Below, one piece after another: positions 49,491 through 57,651 of a stretch of 64,000 bases of DNA. The notes under the pieces are model-generated. The model saw nothing but the letters and a program-made list of their open reading frames with translations, was not told where the DNA came from and did not search any database. Origin of the DNA: Salinibacterium sp. TMP30 (GTDB taxonomy: Bacteria; Actinomycetota; Actinomycetes; Actinomycetales; Microbacteriaceae); contig NZ_CP151642.1 in NCBI RefSeq assembly GCF_038397785.1, positions 1,178,001-1,242,000 of the forward strand, read 5' to 3'. The position numbers and the translations under genes were made by a program. The first letter of the stretch is position 1. Every line of letters starts with the position of its first letter.

Positions 49491-50630
49491 ATGTTACCGG
49501 CGCTCAACCCAGACTCAGCGAACCTTACCGATGTGTTGTCAAGTTCACTTCAGGCAATCGAGGGTGGCTCTAATCGCTTGGGCTTGCCGCCGGTCAAGCA
49601 TGCCGTCGTGTTGCTGGTTGACGGACTGGGAGCGCATAGTCTTAAAGCTCGCTCGGGTCATGCTCGCACTCTGAGCTCGGCGTTCTTCAAGAACTCTGTA
49701 ATTCAGTCAGGATTTCCCACCACAACAGCGTCGGCGATCGCTAGTCTCACTACAGGCGCCCGGGCCGGTCAGCATGGGCTGGTTGGCTATAGCGCACTCG
49801 ATACTGTCAATGACCGCGTTCTCAATCAGCTTTCTGGATGGGATGCTCGGCTTGACCCTGCAGTGTGGCAGAGGACTTCAACGATCTTCGAACGCGCTAC
49901 TGCACGTGGGCACACCGCTGTGGCCGTTGGTGCGGCGCGGTACCGAGACTCCGGGTTCACACGAGCAGTGTTGCGCGGAGCGAAGTACATCGCGGCAGGA
50001 TCGTTGGCCGAACGGCTGCGCGCAGCGGTCGCGGTTGCCGAAACGAGCGACGCGGCATCCCTCACCTATGTTTATGCGCCAGAGCTTGACATGGCCGGTC
50101 ACGCTCATGGTTGGCAATCACCCCAGTGGACGCATGCGCTTGAAGCGCTTGATGCGGCACTGGCGGGTGTTGTCGGCCACCTTGCCGATGACCAAGGGAT
50201 GCTGGTCACCGCTGATCATGGAATGGTCGACGTTCCGGCTCACTCACACGTGCTGTTTGATACTGCCCCAGAACTGCTCATCGGGGTGCGACACATTGCT
50301 GGCGAACCGCGGTGTATCCAGCTTCATCTCGAACCGAGCTTGGGCGCGGACGAACGATCGCGCGTACTCGATCGCTGGCAGGTCGCAGAGGGCCATCGCT
50401 CGTGGGTCGTCAGTCGTGAGGACGCGATCACCGCGGGCTGGTTTGGAGAAGTCAACCAGGATGTCGCGCCGCGCATCGGAGATATCATTGTCGCGGCGCG
50501 CAAGGCAATTGCCTACTACGATTCGCGCTCACTAAACGATCACGGTCGACTCATGATCGGTCAGCATGGTTCATGGTCAGATGACGAGCTGCGCGTTCCT
50601 CTGCTGCGGTTCGGGTCGTACGCCGGATAG
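49491..50630 (+). CDS. Alkaline-phosphatase-superfamily nucleotide pyrophosphatase/phosphodiesterase
   Basis: A 379-residue enzyme of the type I phosphodiesterase/nucleotide pyrophosphatase group. First metal Asp44 in VVLLVDGLGAHSL; nucleophile Thr in SGFPTTTASAIASL (77-79); LDMAGHAHGW near 205; metal Asp-His in LVTADHGMVDV near 243; a last His in the C-terminal third. No clear signal peptide, so cytosolic or peripheral. It would cleave phosphodiester or pyrophosphate bonds; the substrate is unknown. I start at the ATG at 49491 because the longer frame from 49134 runs antisense through parC. Confidence 0.9.
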   Translation: MLPALNPDSANLTDVLSSSLQAIEGGSNRLGLPPVKHAVVLLVDGLGAHSLKARSGHARTLSSAFFKNSVIQSGFPTTTASAIASLTTGARAGQHGLVGYSALDTVNDRVLNQLSGWDARLDPAVWQRTSTIFERATARGHTAVAVGAARYRDSGFTRAVLRGAKYIAAGSLAERLRAAVAVAETSDAASLTYVYAPELDMAGHAHGWQSPQWTHALEALDAALAGVVGHLADDQGMLVTADHGMVDVPAHSHVLFDTAPELLIGVRHIAGEPRCIQLHLEPSLGADERSRVLDRWQVAEGHRSWVVSREDAITAGWFGEVNQDVAPRIGDIIVAARKAIAYYDSRSLNDHGRLMIGQHGSWSDDELRVPLLRFGSYAG

Positions 50631-50707
50631 CACGGCACGCGACGCGGCGTCGCCCGGGGGCTGGGGCGGACTGTGCGGCTTTGCTGCGCCTAGGGTGTTT
50701 TAGACCC

Positions 50708-51724
50708 TTAGGCGGGGTCGTCGTCTGGCTTAGTGCCAAAGACGATGTCGTCCCAACTGGGCATCGCTACGCGGCGTCGCCGCGACTTCGAGGTCGTTTG
50801 CGGCGCTGTGATCTGAGGCGGTGCGGGAGCATCGCGGCGCTCATCAGCAGTCGGAGGGTCGAGGAGTCGCATTGACGGCTCGGAGTTAGTTGACGCCGAC
50901 TCATTGTCATCGGCATCGGCATCGTCGAAACTGGCGGGCTCGCGTTCGCCACGGCGGCGGCGCAGCGCGTCCAGGAGGTCCGCGGTTTGGTTGCCCACTC
51001 CGGCCTCTGCGGTGCGGTCGCGCATGACCGGAAGCTCTGCTGGTCGAATCGGTTCGGGTTCGTCGTCGAGATCGTCAATGTCAAAGGCTCCGCTATCGAA
51101 GCGAGCCGCGTCTGTTGTGTGTTCAGCCGATGCCACCGCGCGAAGCCGCGGAATCAGTGCTCCGCTGGATTCACCCTGCTGAGAGAGAGTCTTGGCTTCG
51201 TTATTGAGGGGAACTAGCGACTGGCGTTTGGGATCGAATTGCCAGCGAGCATCATGATCGATCTCGCTGGCGGTGAACGCGAGCTTAACGATCCAGCCAG
51301 TCTCCGGCTCTTTCCAGCTTGCCCACCGCTCGTCTGCGGCGCGCAACTCAAGCAAACGCTCTCGAATCGCAGAGCCGAATGTGCGTGACGATGTGAGCGA
51401 ATCAGTCTCGCCGGCGACGTGAACGGGAACGCCGAGAGCAGATTCAATGACGAACTCACGCTCCGCCATCACGGGGCCTTCAAATCGAAGAATATATTCG
51501 AGATCAGCACCGGTGACGCTTGCGACATCTTGTGCCGACATTCCGGCACGGATATGCGCTTGAATTTCGCGGGGAGCCAGTTTGGTGGCTGCCCCAATGG
51601 CGCCTCGACTTTGCCGGAGGCGCGACTGCAGCACGCTGTCGACGGCGAGGCGGTACTGCGTTCCATTAGTGCCTGAGACGATCAGTGCACCGTCTTGTAC
51701 TTCGACTACCCGAAGGTCTTCCAT
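50708..51724 (-). CDS. sepH: Septation protein SepH (DUF3071)
   Basis: A 338-residue protein with the DUF3071 N-terminal domain: MEDLRVVEVQDGALIV, the helix-turn-helix-like TKLAPREIQAHIRAGMSAQDVASVTG (~48-72), and VMAEREFVIESALGVPV. The C-terminal part is disordered and acidic and ends in the conserved MPSWDDIVFGTK. In Streptomyces and mycobacteria SepH binds FtsZ and aids Z-ring assembly; the same role is expected. ATG at 51724 has GGAG upstream; the frame to 51817 is not conserved. Located next to DUF4193 as in relatives. Confidence 0.94.
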   Translation of the reverse strand: MEDLRVVEVQDGALIVSGTNGTQYRLAVDSVLQSRLRQSRGAIGAATKLAPREIQAHIRAGMSAQDVASVTGADLEYILRFEGPVMAEREFVIESALGVPVHVAGETDSLTSSRTFGSAIRERLLELRAADERWASWKEPETGWIVKLAFTASEIDHDARWQFDPKRQSLVPLNNEAKTLSQQGESSGALIPRLRAVASAEHTTDAARFDSGAFDIDDLDDEPEPIRPAELPVMRDRTAEAGVGNQTADLLDALRRRRGEREPASFDDADADDNESASTNSEPSMRLLDPPTADERRDAPAPPQITAPQTTSKSRRRRVAMPSWDDIVFGTKPDDDPA

Positions 51725-51847
51725 AGTGAACTTCTCCAGCCCTGACGATTCCGCTTCAGGATCGCACGGACTGACCCTGAAACGTGGGAATAACACGCCC
51801 CCGATAACAGTTGTCACAGGCGCTGCACAGTGATGCAGATTCGGCGG

Positions 51848-51877
51848 TTTGCAATTCGGCTAGCTTTCATGCAAACT
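51848..51877 (+). promoter_or_regulatory. Possible promoter of the DUF4193 gene with inverted repeat
   Basis: TTGCAA (51849-51854), 17 nt, CAAACT (51872-51877). The elements lie in a 7-bp inverted repeat GTTTGCA / TGCAAAC (51847-51853, 51870-51876). Confidence 0.4.
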
Positions 51878-51924
51878 GTGGCCGCCGATTCCGGTGATTC
51901 AACGTAAAAAAGAAGTGGATGGGC

Positions 51925-52218
51925 ATGGCCACCGACTACGACGCACCTCGTAAGACCGACGACGACTCCGAGTCGATCGAAGCTCTTAAAGAGCGTGTTC
52001 CTGACAAGATGTCGGGCTCGGTTGATGTCGAGGATTCAGATAACCCGGCGAACTTTGAACTCGCAGGGGCAGACCTTTCTGACCTTGACCTCGACGTTGT
52101 TGTTCTGCCTCCTCAGGCCGACGAATTTACTTGCGTAAGTTGCTTCCTTGTGAAGCACCGCTCGCAGGTAGACCACAACACCAAGCTCGGCGCTATTTGT
52201 CTGGAGTGCGCAGCTTAG
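51925..52218 (+). CDS. DUF4193 family zinc-ribbon protein
   Basis: A 97-residue acidic protein starting MATDYDAPRK, the family N-terminus. Disordered Asp/Ser-rich first half, the LSDLDLDVVVLPPQADEFTC core, and a C4 zinc knuckle from Cys70, Cys73, Cys92 and Cys95. Conserved across actinobacteria; function unknown, likely transcription- or translation-linked because of its strong conservation and small size. The ATG two codons upstream (51919) is less likely. Its 3' end overlaps the convergent DUF3093 gene by 26 bp. Confidence 0.92.
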   Translation: MATDYDAPRKTDDDSESIEALKERVPDKMSGSVDVEDSDNPANFELAGADLSDLDLDVVVLPPQADEFTCVSCFLVKHRSQVDHNTKLGAICLECAA

Positions 52219-52648
52219 ACTTCGCAATTGCTTCAGCAAGCAACTCGGGAGTGCGACTCGACAGCAACCAATATGGTGTCGGGTCGCCCTCATCGACGAC
52301 CTCGAGTTTTGCGACCGGTGAAACCCAGCCGCGAATCATTAGCCAGGCACGCGCATCAAGCCGCTGCCCTCGTTCGAGAGTCGCTTCGGCACCGTCGAAT
52401 GTAGAAACCGCGCCGATTATTGAGAGCGGCAGCCGAGCCTTTCCTGCGCGTAGTTCATTTTCATCAACTTCGATTGTTGGCGCCGTCGACAAGAGGAACA
52501 ACACGATTCCTCCGTACAGCACGGCAGCGGTGACGTAGCCCGCCACGATGTTGATCGGCATGAAGACCAGGATGCTCGCGGGGATGACGAGTGCGGTGCT
52601 GATGTATAGCCAGGCTGTCGGCCACAAGCGTTCACGGTAGATAGTCAC
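52193..52648 (-). CDS. DUF3093 family membrane protein
   Basis: A 151-residue protein beginning with the family motif YRERLWPTAWLY, two membrane segments (~12-32 and ~35-55), and a cytosolic beta-rich domain with ARAWLMIRGWVSPVAKLEV and DPTPYWLLSSRTPELLAEAI. Function unknown. GTG start at 52648, where TGTAAT lies 6 nt upstream (5 of 6 to TATAAT). The open frame to 52774 is unlikely. Convergent 26-bp overlap with DUF4193; divergent from dut. Confidence 0.88.
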   Translation of the reverse strand: MTIYRERLWPTAWLYISTALVIPASILVFMPINIVAGYVTAAVLYGGIVLFLLSTAPTIEVDENELRAGKARLPLSIIGAVSTFDGAEATLERGQRLDARAWLMIRGWVSPVAKLEVVDEGDPTPYWLLSSRTPELLAEAIAKSKLRTPDK

Positions 52649-52705
52649 CCATCTATTACACACTGCTTTTCGGTACACCGTTTCGAGGTCCCTACCGATC
52701 TGGAC

Positions 52706-52711
52706 TAACCT
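52706..52711 (+). promoter_or_regulatory. -10 element TAACCT, leaderless start of dut
   Basis: TAACCT, 6 nt (CGACTC), GTG at 52718. Confidence 0.55.
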
Positions 52712-52717
52712 CGACTC

Positions 52718-53182
52718 GTGATTGACAACGTAGAGGTGCTCATCGCTGGAGGGCAAGTGCCCGCCTATGCGCATCCGGGTGACGCGGGAGCCGATCTGTA
52801 TTCAGCGGGCCACTACACCCTGCCCCCCGGTCAACGTGACACGATTGCTACTGGTGTCTCAGTCGCGCTTCCCGACGGATACGTCGCTTTTGTCGTACCC
52901 CGGAGTGGTTTGGCGGCACGACATGGCATCACCATCGTCAATAGTCCTGGAACAGTTGACGCCGGCTACCGAGGCGAAATCTTCGTTACCCTACTAAACA
53001 CTGACGCGGCATCCACGTTCGAGATCGAGCCGGGGGATAGGATCGCTCAATTGATCGTTATGCCGGTGTCCCGTGCGCGCTTCATCCCCGTTTCGACACT
53101 TCCCGGCAGTCATCGCGGTGAGTCGGGCTTTGGCTCGACGGGATACCGCGCAGATTCAACCCAACAAGGAGCTACTTCGTGA
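52718..53182 (+). CDS. dut: Deoxyuridine 5'-triphosphate nucleotidohydrolase
   Basis: A 154-residue trimeric dUTPase with all five motifs: HPGDAGADLYSA, PRSGLAARHGITI, NSPGTVDAGYRGEI, RIAQLIVMPV and the C-terminal RGESGFGSTG that closes the site. It makes dUMP and keeps uracil out of DNA. GTG start with leaderless -10. First gene of the dut-DUF3710-DUF3159 operon; its stop overlaps the next start in GTGA. Confidence 0.97.
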   Translation: MIDNVEVLIAGGQVPAYAHPGDAGADLYSAGHYTLPPGQRDTIATGVSVALPDGYVAFVVPRSGLAARHGITIVNSPGTVDAGYRGEIFVTLLNTDAASTFEIEPGDRIAQLIVMPVSRARFIPVSTLPGSHRGESGFGSTGYRADSTQQGATS

Positions 53183-53790
53183 GCGACAGCACTGAATCTC
53201 TTGAACCCCAAGATCACCCCAAGTCCGCACCGGAAAATCGTGCAAGCGAGGGCCCACTCGATGAAAGCGAAGCCAACGCGGTTCGTCCCTATGTTGACCT
53301 GGGCGGCGTAAAGATTTTGCCGCGTCAAGAACTTCACTTGCGTCTCGAGATTGAGGAGGCGAGCAAGCGCGTTGTTGCGGTCGGTCTTGACTATTCGGGC
53401 TCAACATTGCAGATTCAGCCGTTTGCTGCCCCGCGCTCGAGTGGCCTCTGGCATGAAATCCGTCAGCAGATTATCGACCAGGTGCACACTCAGGGGGGAA
53501 CAACCAAAGTCTCTGAGGGTCCTTTCGGGCCAGAGGTTTTTGCTGAAATCCCCGTCGCGGGCGGCAAGTCAGACGAGAAGCGCATCGCGCGTTTTGTTGG
53601 CGTCGATGGCCCACGGTGGTTCTTGCGCGGCGTCATCGCCGGTGAGGCGCTCACTAACGCGGATGCCGCAACCAAGGTTGAAGACCTGTTCCGATCCATC
53701 GTGGTTGTTCGAGGTAACACGCCTATGCCCCCGCGCGATCTGATCCCGCTTCACGTGCCAGCAACGGGTGAGAAAGAATCTCAGGCGTGA
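53179..53790 (+). CDS. DUF3710 family protein
   Basis: A 203-residue actinobacterial protein. After an acidic disordered N-terminus come YVDLGGVKILPRQELHLRLE, LQIQPFAAPRSSGLWHEIR and GPRWFLRGVIAG, marks of DUF3710. Function unknown; always near dut. GTG start overlaps the dut stop (GTGA) with AAGGAG upstream; its own stop overlaps the next start the same way. Confidence 0.93.
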   Translation: MSDSTESLEPQDHPKSAPENRASEGPLDESEANAVRPYVDLGGVKILPRQELHLRLEIEEASKRVVAVGLDYSGSTLQIQPFAAPRSSGLWHEIRQQIIDQVHTQGGTTKVSEGPFGPEVFAEIPVAGGKSDEKRIARFVGVDGPRWFLRGVIAGEALTNADAATKVEDLFRSIVVVRGNTPMPPRDLIPLHVPATGEKESQA

Positions 53791-54518
53791 GTTCAGCCGA
53801 CGAGTCTTCGATTTCGGCCAGCGATGAGCCGCCGCAGGGAGATCCTTCCGTTCGGGACGCGTTGATGTCTGCTGCGCGCCGCTCGGCGGTCGGTCACGTG
53901 GCGCCGGGGGAGACTCCGACCGCGGGGGCGCTGTTAGCAGCGATGGGAGGAATTCGCGGACTCGTCGAATCGATTCTGCCCGGGTTGAGTTTTCTGGTCA
54001 TTTTCACTCTGACTCAGCAGCTTGTGGTGTCAGTTGTCGCCCCTGTCATTGTGGCCGTGGGGTTCGTCGCTGTCCGCCTGATTTCTCGGACACCGGTGTC
54101 GTCGGCGCTCGTGGGGGTGCTCGGTGTTGCGCTCTCGGCCGGTTTGGCGCTCATAACCGGGCGCGCTGAAGACAACTTCTTACTTGGGTTCGTTATTAAT
54201 GGGGCGTTCTTGACCGCAATAGTCATCAGTCTGATAGCTCGAAGACCTCTAGTGGGGGTTATCGCTACGCTGCTGGTACCTGAGGCCAATGATTGGCGCG
54301 AGGACAAGGCAAAGTTTTATGTCGCGCTGATTGCGACGCTCGTCTGGGCGGGCATGTTCGCGTTGCGGCTTGCGATCGAGCTTCCGCTGTACTTTGCCGA
54401 AGCAACGCAGGCTCTTGCCACGATGAAGTTGCTATTGGGCGTTCCGCTCTATGCGGGTGTGCTCTGGGTGACGTGGTTGTTGATGCGTGCCGCGTACGGT
54501 AGACGGGCATCCGACTAG
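53787..54518 (+). CDS. DUF3159 family membrane protein
   Basis: A 243-residue protein with a disordered N-terminus (~1-50), the family motif GGIRGLVESILPGLSFLVIF, and six or so membrane helices; NDWREDKAKFYVALIATLVWAGMFALRL is well conserved. Function unknown. GTG start in a GTGA overlap with DUF3710, so dut-DUF3710-DUF3159 are translated together. Confidence 0.92.
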   Translation: MSSADESSISASDEPPQGDPSVRDALMSAARRSAVGHVAPGETPTAGALLAAMGGIRGLVESILPGLSFLVIFTLTQQLVVSVVAPVIVAVGFVAVRLISRTPVSSALVGVLGVALSAGLALITGRAEDNFLLGFVINGAFLTAIVISLIARRPLVGVIATLLVPEANDWREDKAKFYVALIATLVWAGMFALRLAIELPLYFAEATQALATMKLLLGVPLYAGVLWVTWLLMRAAYGRRASD

Positions 54519-54564
54519 TTCGTCACCGTCGCGACTCTGCCGTCGGGCATGGATGGTGTACATT

Positions 54565-54582
54565 TATCTTGACGTCAAGATA
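54565..54582. promoter_or_regulatory. Perfect 18-bp palindrome upstream of acnA
   Basis: TATCTTGACGTCAAGATA, two 9-bp arms without spacer, 112 nt before the acnA start. This size and symmetry suit an operator for a dimeric repressor (MarR- or TetR-type); I cannot name the factor. Confidence 0.6.
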
Positions 54583-54622
54583 CTTTTGACCTCATTCGCG
54601 GTTCACAAACTGTGATTCAGCC

Positions 54623-54634
54623 TTAGGCTTACCT
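54623..54634. promoter_or_regulatory. Possible partial DtxR/IdeR iron box before acnA
   Basis: TTAGGCTTACCT matches the right part of the iron box TTAGGTTAGGCTTACCTAA (12 of 19 in a row); the left arm is absent. Aconitase is an iron-sulfur enzyme, so iron control is sensible, but the match is incomplete. Confidence 0.25.
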
Positions 54635-54693
54635 TGCTGGATGCAGCACACGCTCCGCGCAAGGATTGAAGAACCGTAGCAAGGGAGATGACA

Positions 54694-57510
54694 GTGTCGA
54701 CAGTCAATAGTTTTGGGTCGAAAGACACCCTCACCGTCGGAGCAACCGACTACGAGGTGTTCCGCATCGACAAAGTGGCGGGATACGAAAAGCTGCCATT
54801 CAGCCTCAAGGTTTTGCTTGAGAACCTGTTGCGTACTGAAGATGGCAAGAACGTCACCGCCGCTCACATCACGTCGCTCAGTTCGTGGGTTCCCACGGCG
54901 GAGCCAGACACCGAGATCCAGTTCACTCCGGCACGAGTCGTTATGCAGGACTTCACGGGAGTCCCGTGCATCGTAGACCTCGCCACCATGCGTGAAGCAG
55001 TTGCCGAGCTTGGGGGAGACCCCACCAAGATCAACCCTCTGGCGCCGGCCGAGCTTGTTATTGACCATTCTGTCATTGCCGACCTTTTCGGCTCCGAGGA
55101 TGCGCTCGAGCGCAACGTCGAGCTGGAATACCAGCGCAATGGTGAGCGCTACCAGTTCCTTCGCTGGGGCCAGTCCGCCTTCGACGACTTCAAAGTCGTT
55201 CCTCCCGGAACCGGAATTGTTCACCAAGTGAACATTGAACACCTCGCGCGCGTCACGTACACGCGTGAAGTCAACGGCAAGACTCGCGCTTTCCCTGACA
55301 CCCTCGTCGGCACCGATTCGCACACCACAATGGTCAACGGCCTCGGTGTTCTTGGATGGGGCGTTGGCGGCATCGAGGCTGAGGCCGCGATGCTTGGTCA
55401 GCCCGTCTCGATGCTCATCCCTAAGGTTGTCGGCTTCAAGCTGAGCGGATCAATCCCCGCCGGCGTCACCGCTACTGACGTCGTTCTCACGATCACCCAG
55501 ATGCTCCGCTGGCACGGTGTCGTCGGCAAGTTTGTGGAGTTCTACGGTGAAGGCGTCGGCGCAGTGCCACTCGCCAACCGCGCCACCATCGGAAACATGA
55601 GTCCCGAGTTCGGATCCACCGCCGCAATGTTCCCGATCGACGACGTGACCCTCGACTACCTGCGCCTCACTGGCCGCAGCGAAGAGCAAGTCAATCTCGT
55701 TGAAGCGTACTCAAAGCTTCAGGCCCTCTGGCACGACCCCAGTGTTGAGCCCAACTACAGCGAGTACCTTGAGCTCGACCTCGGGACTGTTGTTCCTTCG
55801 ATCGCCGGACCCAAGCGTCCGCAAGACCGTGTCGAGCTGACCAATGCAAAGAGCCAGTTTGAGATCGATCTTAACAACTATGCATCGACGGATCACTCCA
55901 AGGTCGATGCCGCAGTTGAAGGAACATTCCCGGCATCCGACCCCATTGGCCTGACGCCACAGGACGAAGATTCAGCGCACGAGCGTTCGCACAGTCACTC
56001 CAGTCACGCGCCATCCACCGCCTCGAAGCCCACCTCGGTAAGTGTTGATGGCGGAGACTCCTTCACGATCGATCACGGCGCGGTTGCGATCGCGGCGATC
56101 ACGTCGTGCACCAACACGTCGAATCCGTCCGTGATGCTCGCTGCTGGTCTTCTGGCCCGTAACGCTGCAGCAAAGGGATTGAAATCGAAGCCGTGGGTCA
56201 AGACCACGCTGGCGCCTGGCTCAAAGGTAGTCACCGACTACTACGAGAAGTCTGGGTTGAACGTCTCGCTTGAGGCACTCGGCTTCTATACCGTCGGTTA
56301 TGGCTGCACCACGTGTATCGGTAACTCCGGACCGCTAGAAGACGAGATTTCCGCCGCGATCAACGAGAACGATCTCGCCGTCACAGCTGTTCTCTCCGGT
56401 AACCGCAACTTCGAGGGTCGCATCAACCCTGACGTGAAGATGAACTACCTCGCCAGCCCGCCACTGGTTATTGCTTACGCTCTTGCCGGATCGATGAACT
56501 TCGACTTCGATAATGACGCACTCGGTCAAGACCAGGAAGGCAACGATGTCTTCTTGAAGGACATCTGGCCTGACGCATCCGAAGTTCAGGCCACGATTGA
56601 CTCGTCAATTGACCGTGACATGTTCATCCACGAATACGCCGGTGTGTTTGATGGCGACGAGCGCTGGCGGAACCTACCGACGCCGACCGGGTCCACTTTT
56701 GAGTGGGACGATGAGTCGACCTACGTTCGCAAGCCTCCGTACTTTGACGGCATGACCATGGAGATTACGCCGGTCACCTCGATCACGGGGGCCCGCGTTC
56801 TTGCAAAACTCGGCGACTCCGTGACGACTGACCACATCAGCCCTGCTGGTTCAATCAAGGGCGATAGCCCGGCCGGTCTCTACTTGGCTGAGCACGGCAT
56901 CGACCGTAAGGACTTCAACTCCTACGGTTCGCGTCGGGGAAACCACGAGGTCATGATTCGTGGAACCTTTGCGAATATTCGCCTCAGGAACCAACTGCTC
57001 GATGGCGTTGAGGGCGGCTACACGCGGGACTTCACGACGCCGGATGCCGCACAGTCGTTCATTTACGACGCAGCTCAGAACTACGCGGCACAGAACACTC
57101 CGCTCGTCGTACTCGGTGGCAAAGAGTACGGATCCGGCTCTTCGCGTGACTGGGCGGCAAAGGGCACCAGTTTGCTCGGCGTCAAGGCGGTCATTTGCGA
57201 GAGCTTTGAGCGTATTCACCGCTCGAACCTGATCGGCATGGGCGTTCTTCCCCTGCAGTTCCCTGAGGGAGAGTCCTGGGAATCGTTGGGTCTCGACGGA
57301 ACTGAGAGCATCAGCATCTCAGGTGTCGAAGAACTTAACAACGATCTCATTCCGAGCACCCTGCACGTAGTAGCCGAGCCGACTGCGCACTCGCCTAAGG
57401 GCAAGTCGACGGTGGAGTTCGATGCGAAACTGCGCATCGACACCCCCGGTGAAGCGGACTACTACCGCAACGGCGGCATCCTGCAGTACGTTCTGCGCTC
57501 ACTGGTCTAG
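54694..57510 (+). CDS. acnA: Aconitate hydratase
   Basis: A 938-residue AcnA-type [4Fe-4S] enzyme interconverting citrate and isocitrate. Cluster Cys residues: [11 protein letters not shown] near 472 and [12 protein letters not shown] near 540; [20 protein letters not shown] near 207; the swivel-domain [10 protein letters not shown] near 812. A His/Ser-rich insert (~430-450, [10 protein letters not shown]) is typical of actinobacterial AcnA. I start at the GTG at 54694: AAGGGAG is 6 nt before it but touches the ATG at 54688. The palindrome and possible iron box upstream suggest repression. Followed by a hairpin terminator. Confidence 0.95.
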   Translation: MSTVNSFGSKDTLTVGATDYEVFRIDKVAGYEKLPFSLKVLLENLLRTEDGKNVTAAHITSLSSWVPTAEPDTEIQFTPARVVMQDFTGVPCIVDLATMREAVAELGGDPTKINPLAPAELVIDHSVIADLFGSEDALERNVELEYQRNGERYQFLRWGQSAFDDFKVVPPGTGIVHQVNIEHLARVTYTREVNGKTRAFPDTLVGTDSHTTMVNGLGVLGWGVGGIEAEAAMLGQPVSMLIPKVVGFKLSGSIPAGVTATDVVLTITQMLRWHGVVGKFVEFYGEGVGAVPLANRATIGNMSPEFGSTAAMFPIDDVTLDYLRLTGRSEEQVNLVEAYSKLQALWHDPSVEPNYSEYLELDLGTVVPSIAGPKRPQDRVELTNAKSQFEIDLNNYASTDHSKVDAAVEGTFPASDPIGLTPQDEDSAHERSHSHSSHAPSTASKPTSVSVDGGDSFTIDHGAVAIAAITSCTNTSNPSVMLAAGLLARNAAAKGLKSKPWVKTTLAPGSKVVTDYYEKSGLNVSLEALGFYTVGYGCTTCIGNSGPLEDEISAAINENDLAVTAVLSGNRNFEGRINPDVKMNYLASPPLVIAYALAGSMNFDFDNDALGQDQEGNDVFLKDIWPDASEVQATIDSSIDRDMFIHEYAGVFDGDERWRNLPTPTGSTFEWDDESTYVRKPPYFDGMTMEITPVTSITGARVLAKLGDSVTTDHISPAGSIKGDSPAGLYLAEHGIDRKDFNSYGSRRGNHEVMIRGTFANIRLRNQLLDGVEGGYTRDFTTPDAAQSFIYDAAQNYAAQNTPLVVLGGKEYGSGSSRDWAAKGTSLLGVKAVICESFERIHRSNLIGMGVLPLQFPEGESWESLGLDGTESISISGVEELNNDLIPSTLHVVAEPTAHSPKGKSTVEFDAKLRIDTPGEADYYRNGGILQYVLRSLV

Positions 57511-57527
57511 CTAGCAGCGCAGCCAGA

Positions 57528-57565
57528 AGGCGCGTGGTGCAAGTGATGACTTTCACCACGCGCCT
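57528..57565 (+). terminator. Hairpin terminator after acnA
   Basis: Perfect 12-bp stem AGGCGCGTGGTG / CACCACGCGCCT with a 14-nt loop, 18 nt after the acnA stop. No T-run follows. Confidence 0.65.
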
Positions 57566-57639
57566 GCTGCGTGCGCTGAGCGGTGATTACGCCACCTCAG
57601 ATCCTCGTGCACAATTGTCAGCATGCCAGCGAAGAAGCC

Positions 57640-57645
57640 TAGACT
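57640..57645 (+). promoter_or_regulatory. -10 element TAGACT, leaderless start of dxs
   Basis: TAGACT, 6 nt (GAGGGA), ATG at 57652; TTGTCA lies 19 nt further upstream. GAGGGA touches the ATG and so is too close for a Shine-Dalgarno. Confidence 0.6.
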
Positions 57646-57651
57646 GAGGGA

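Noticed and set aside
54603-54615. TCACA-AAC-TGTGA dyad upstream of acnA as a CRP site
   Set aside because: CRP sites have the arms in the order TGTGA-N6-TCACA; here the order is reversed and the spacer is 3 nt.
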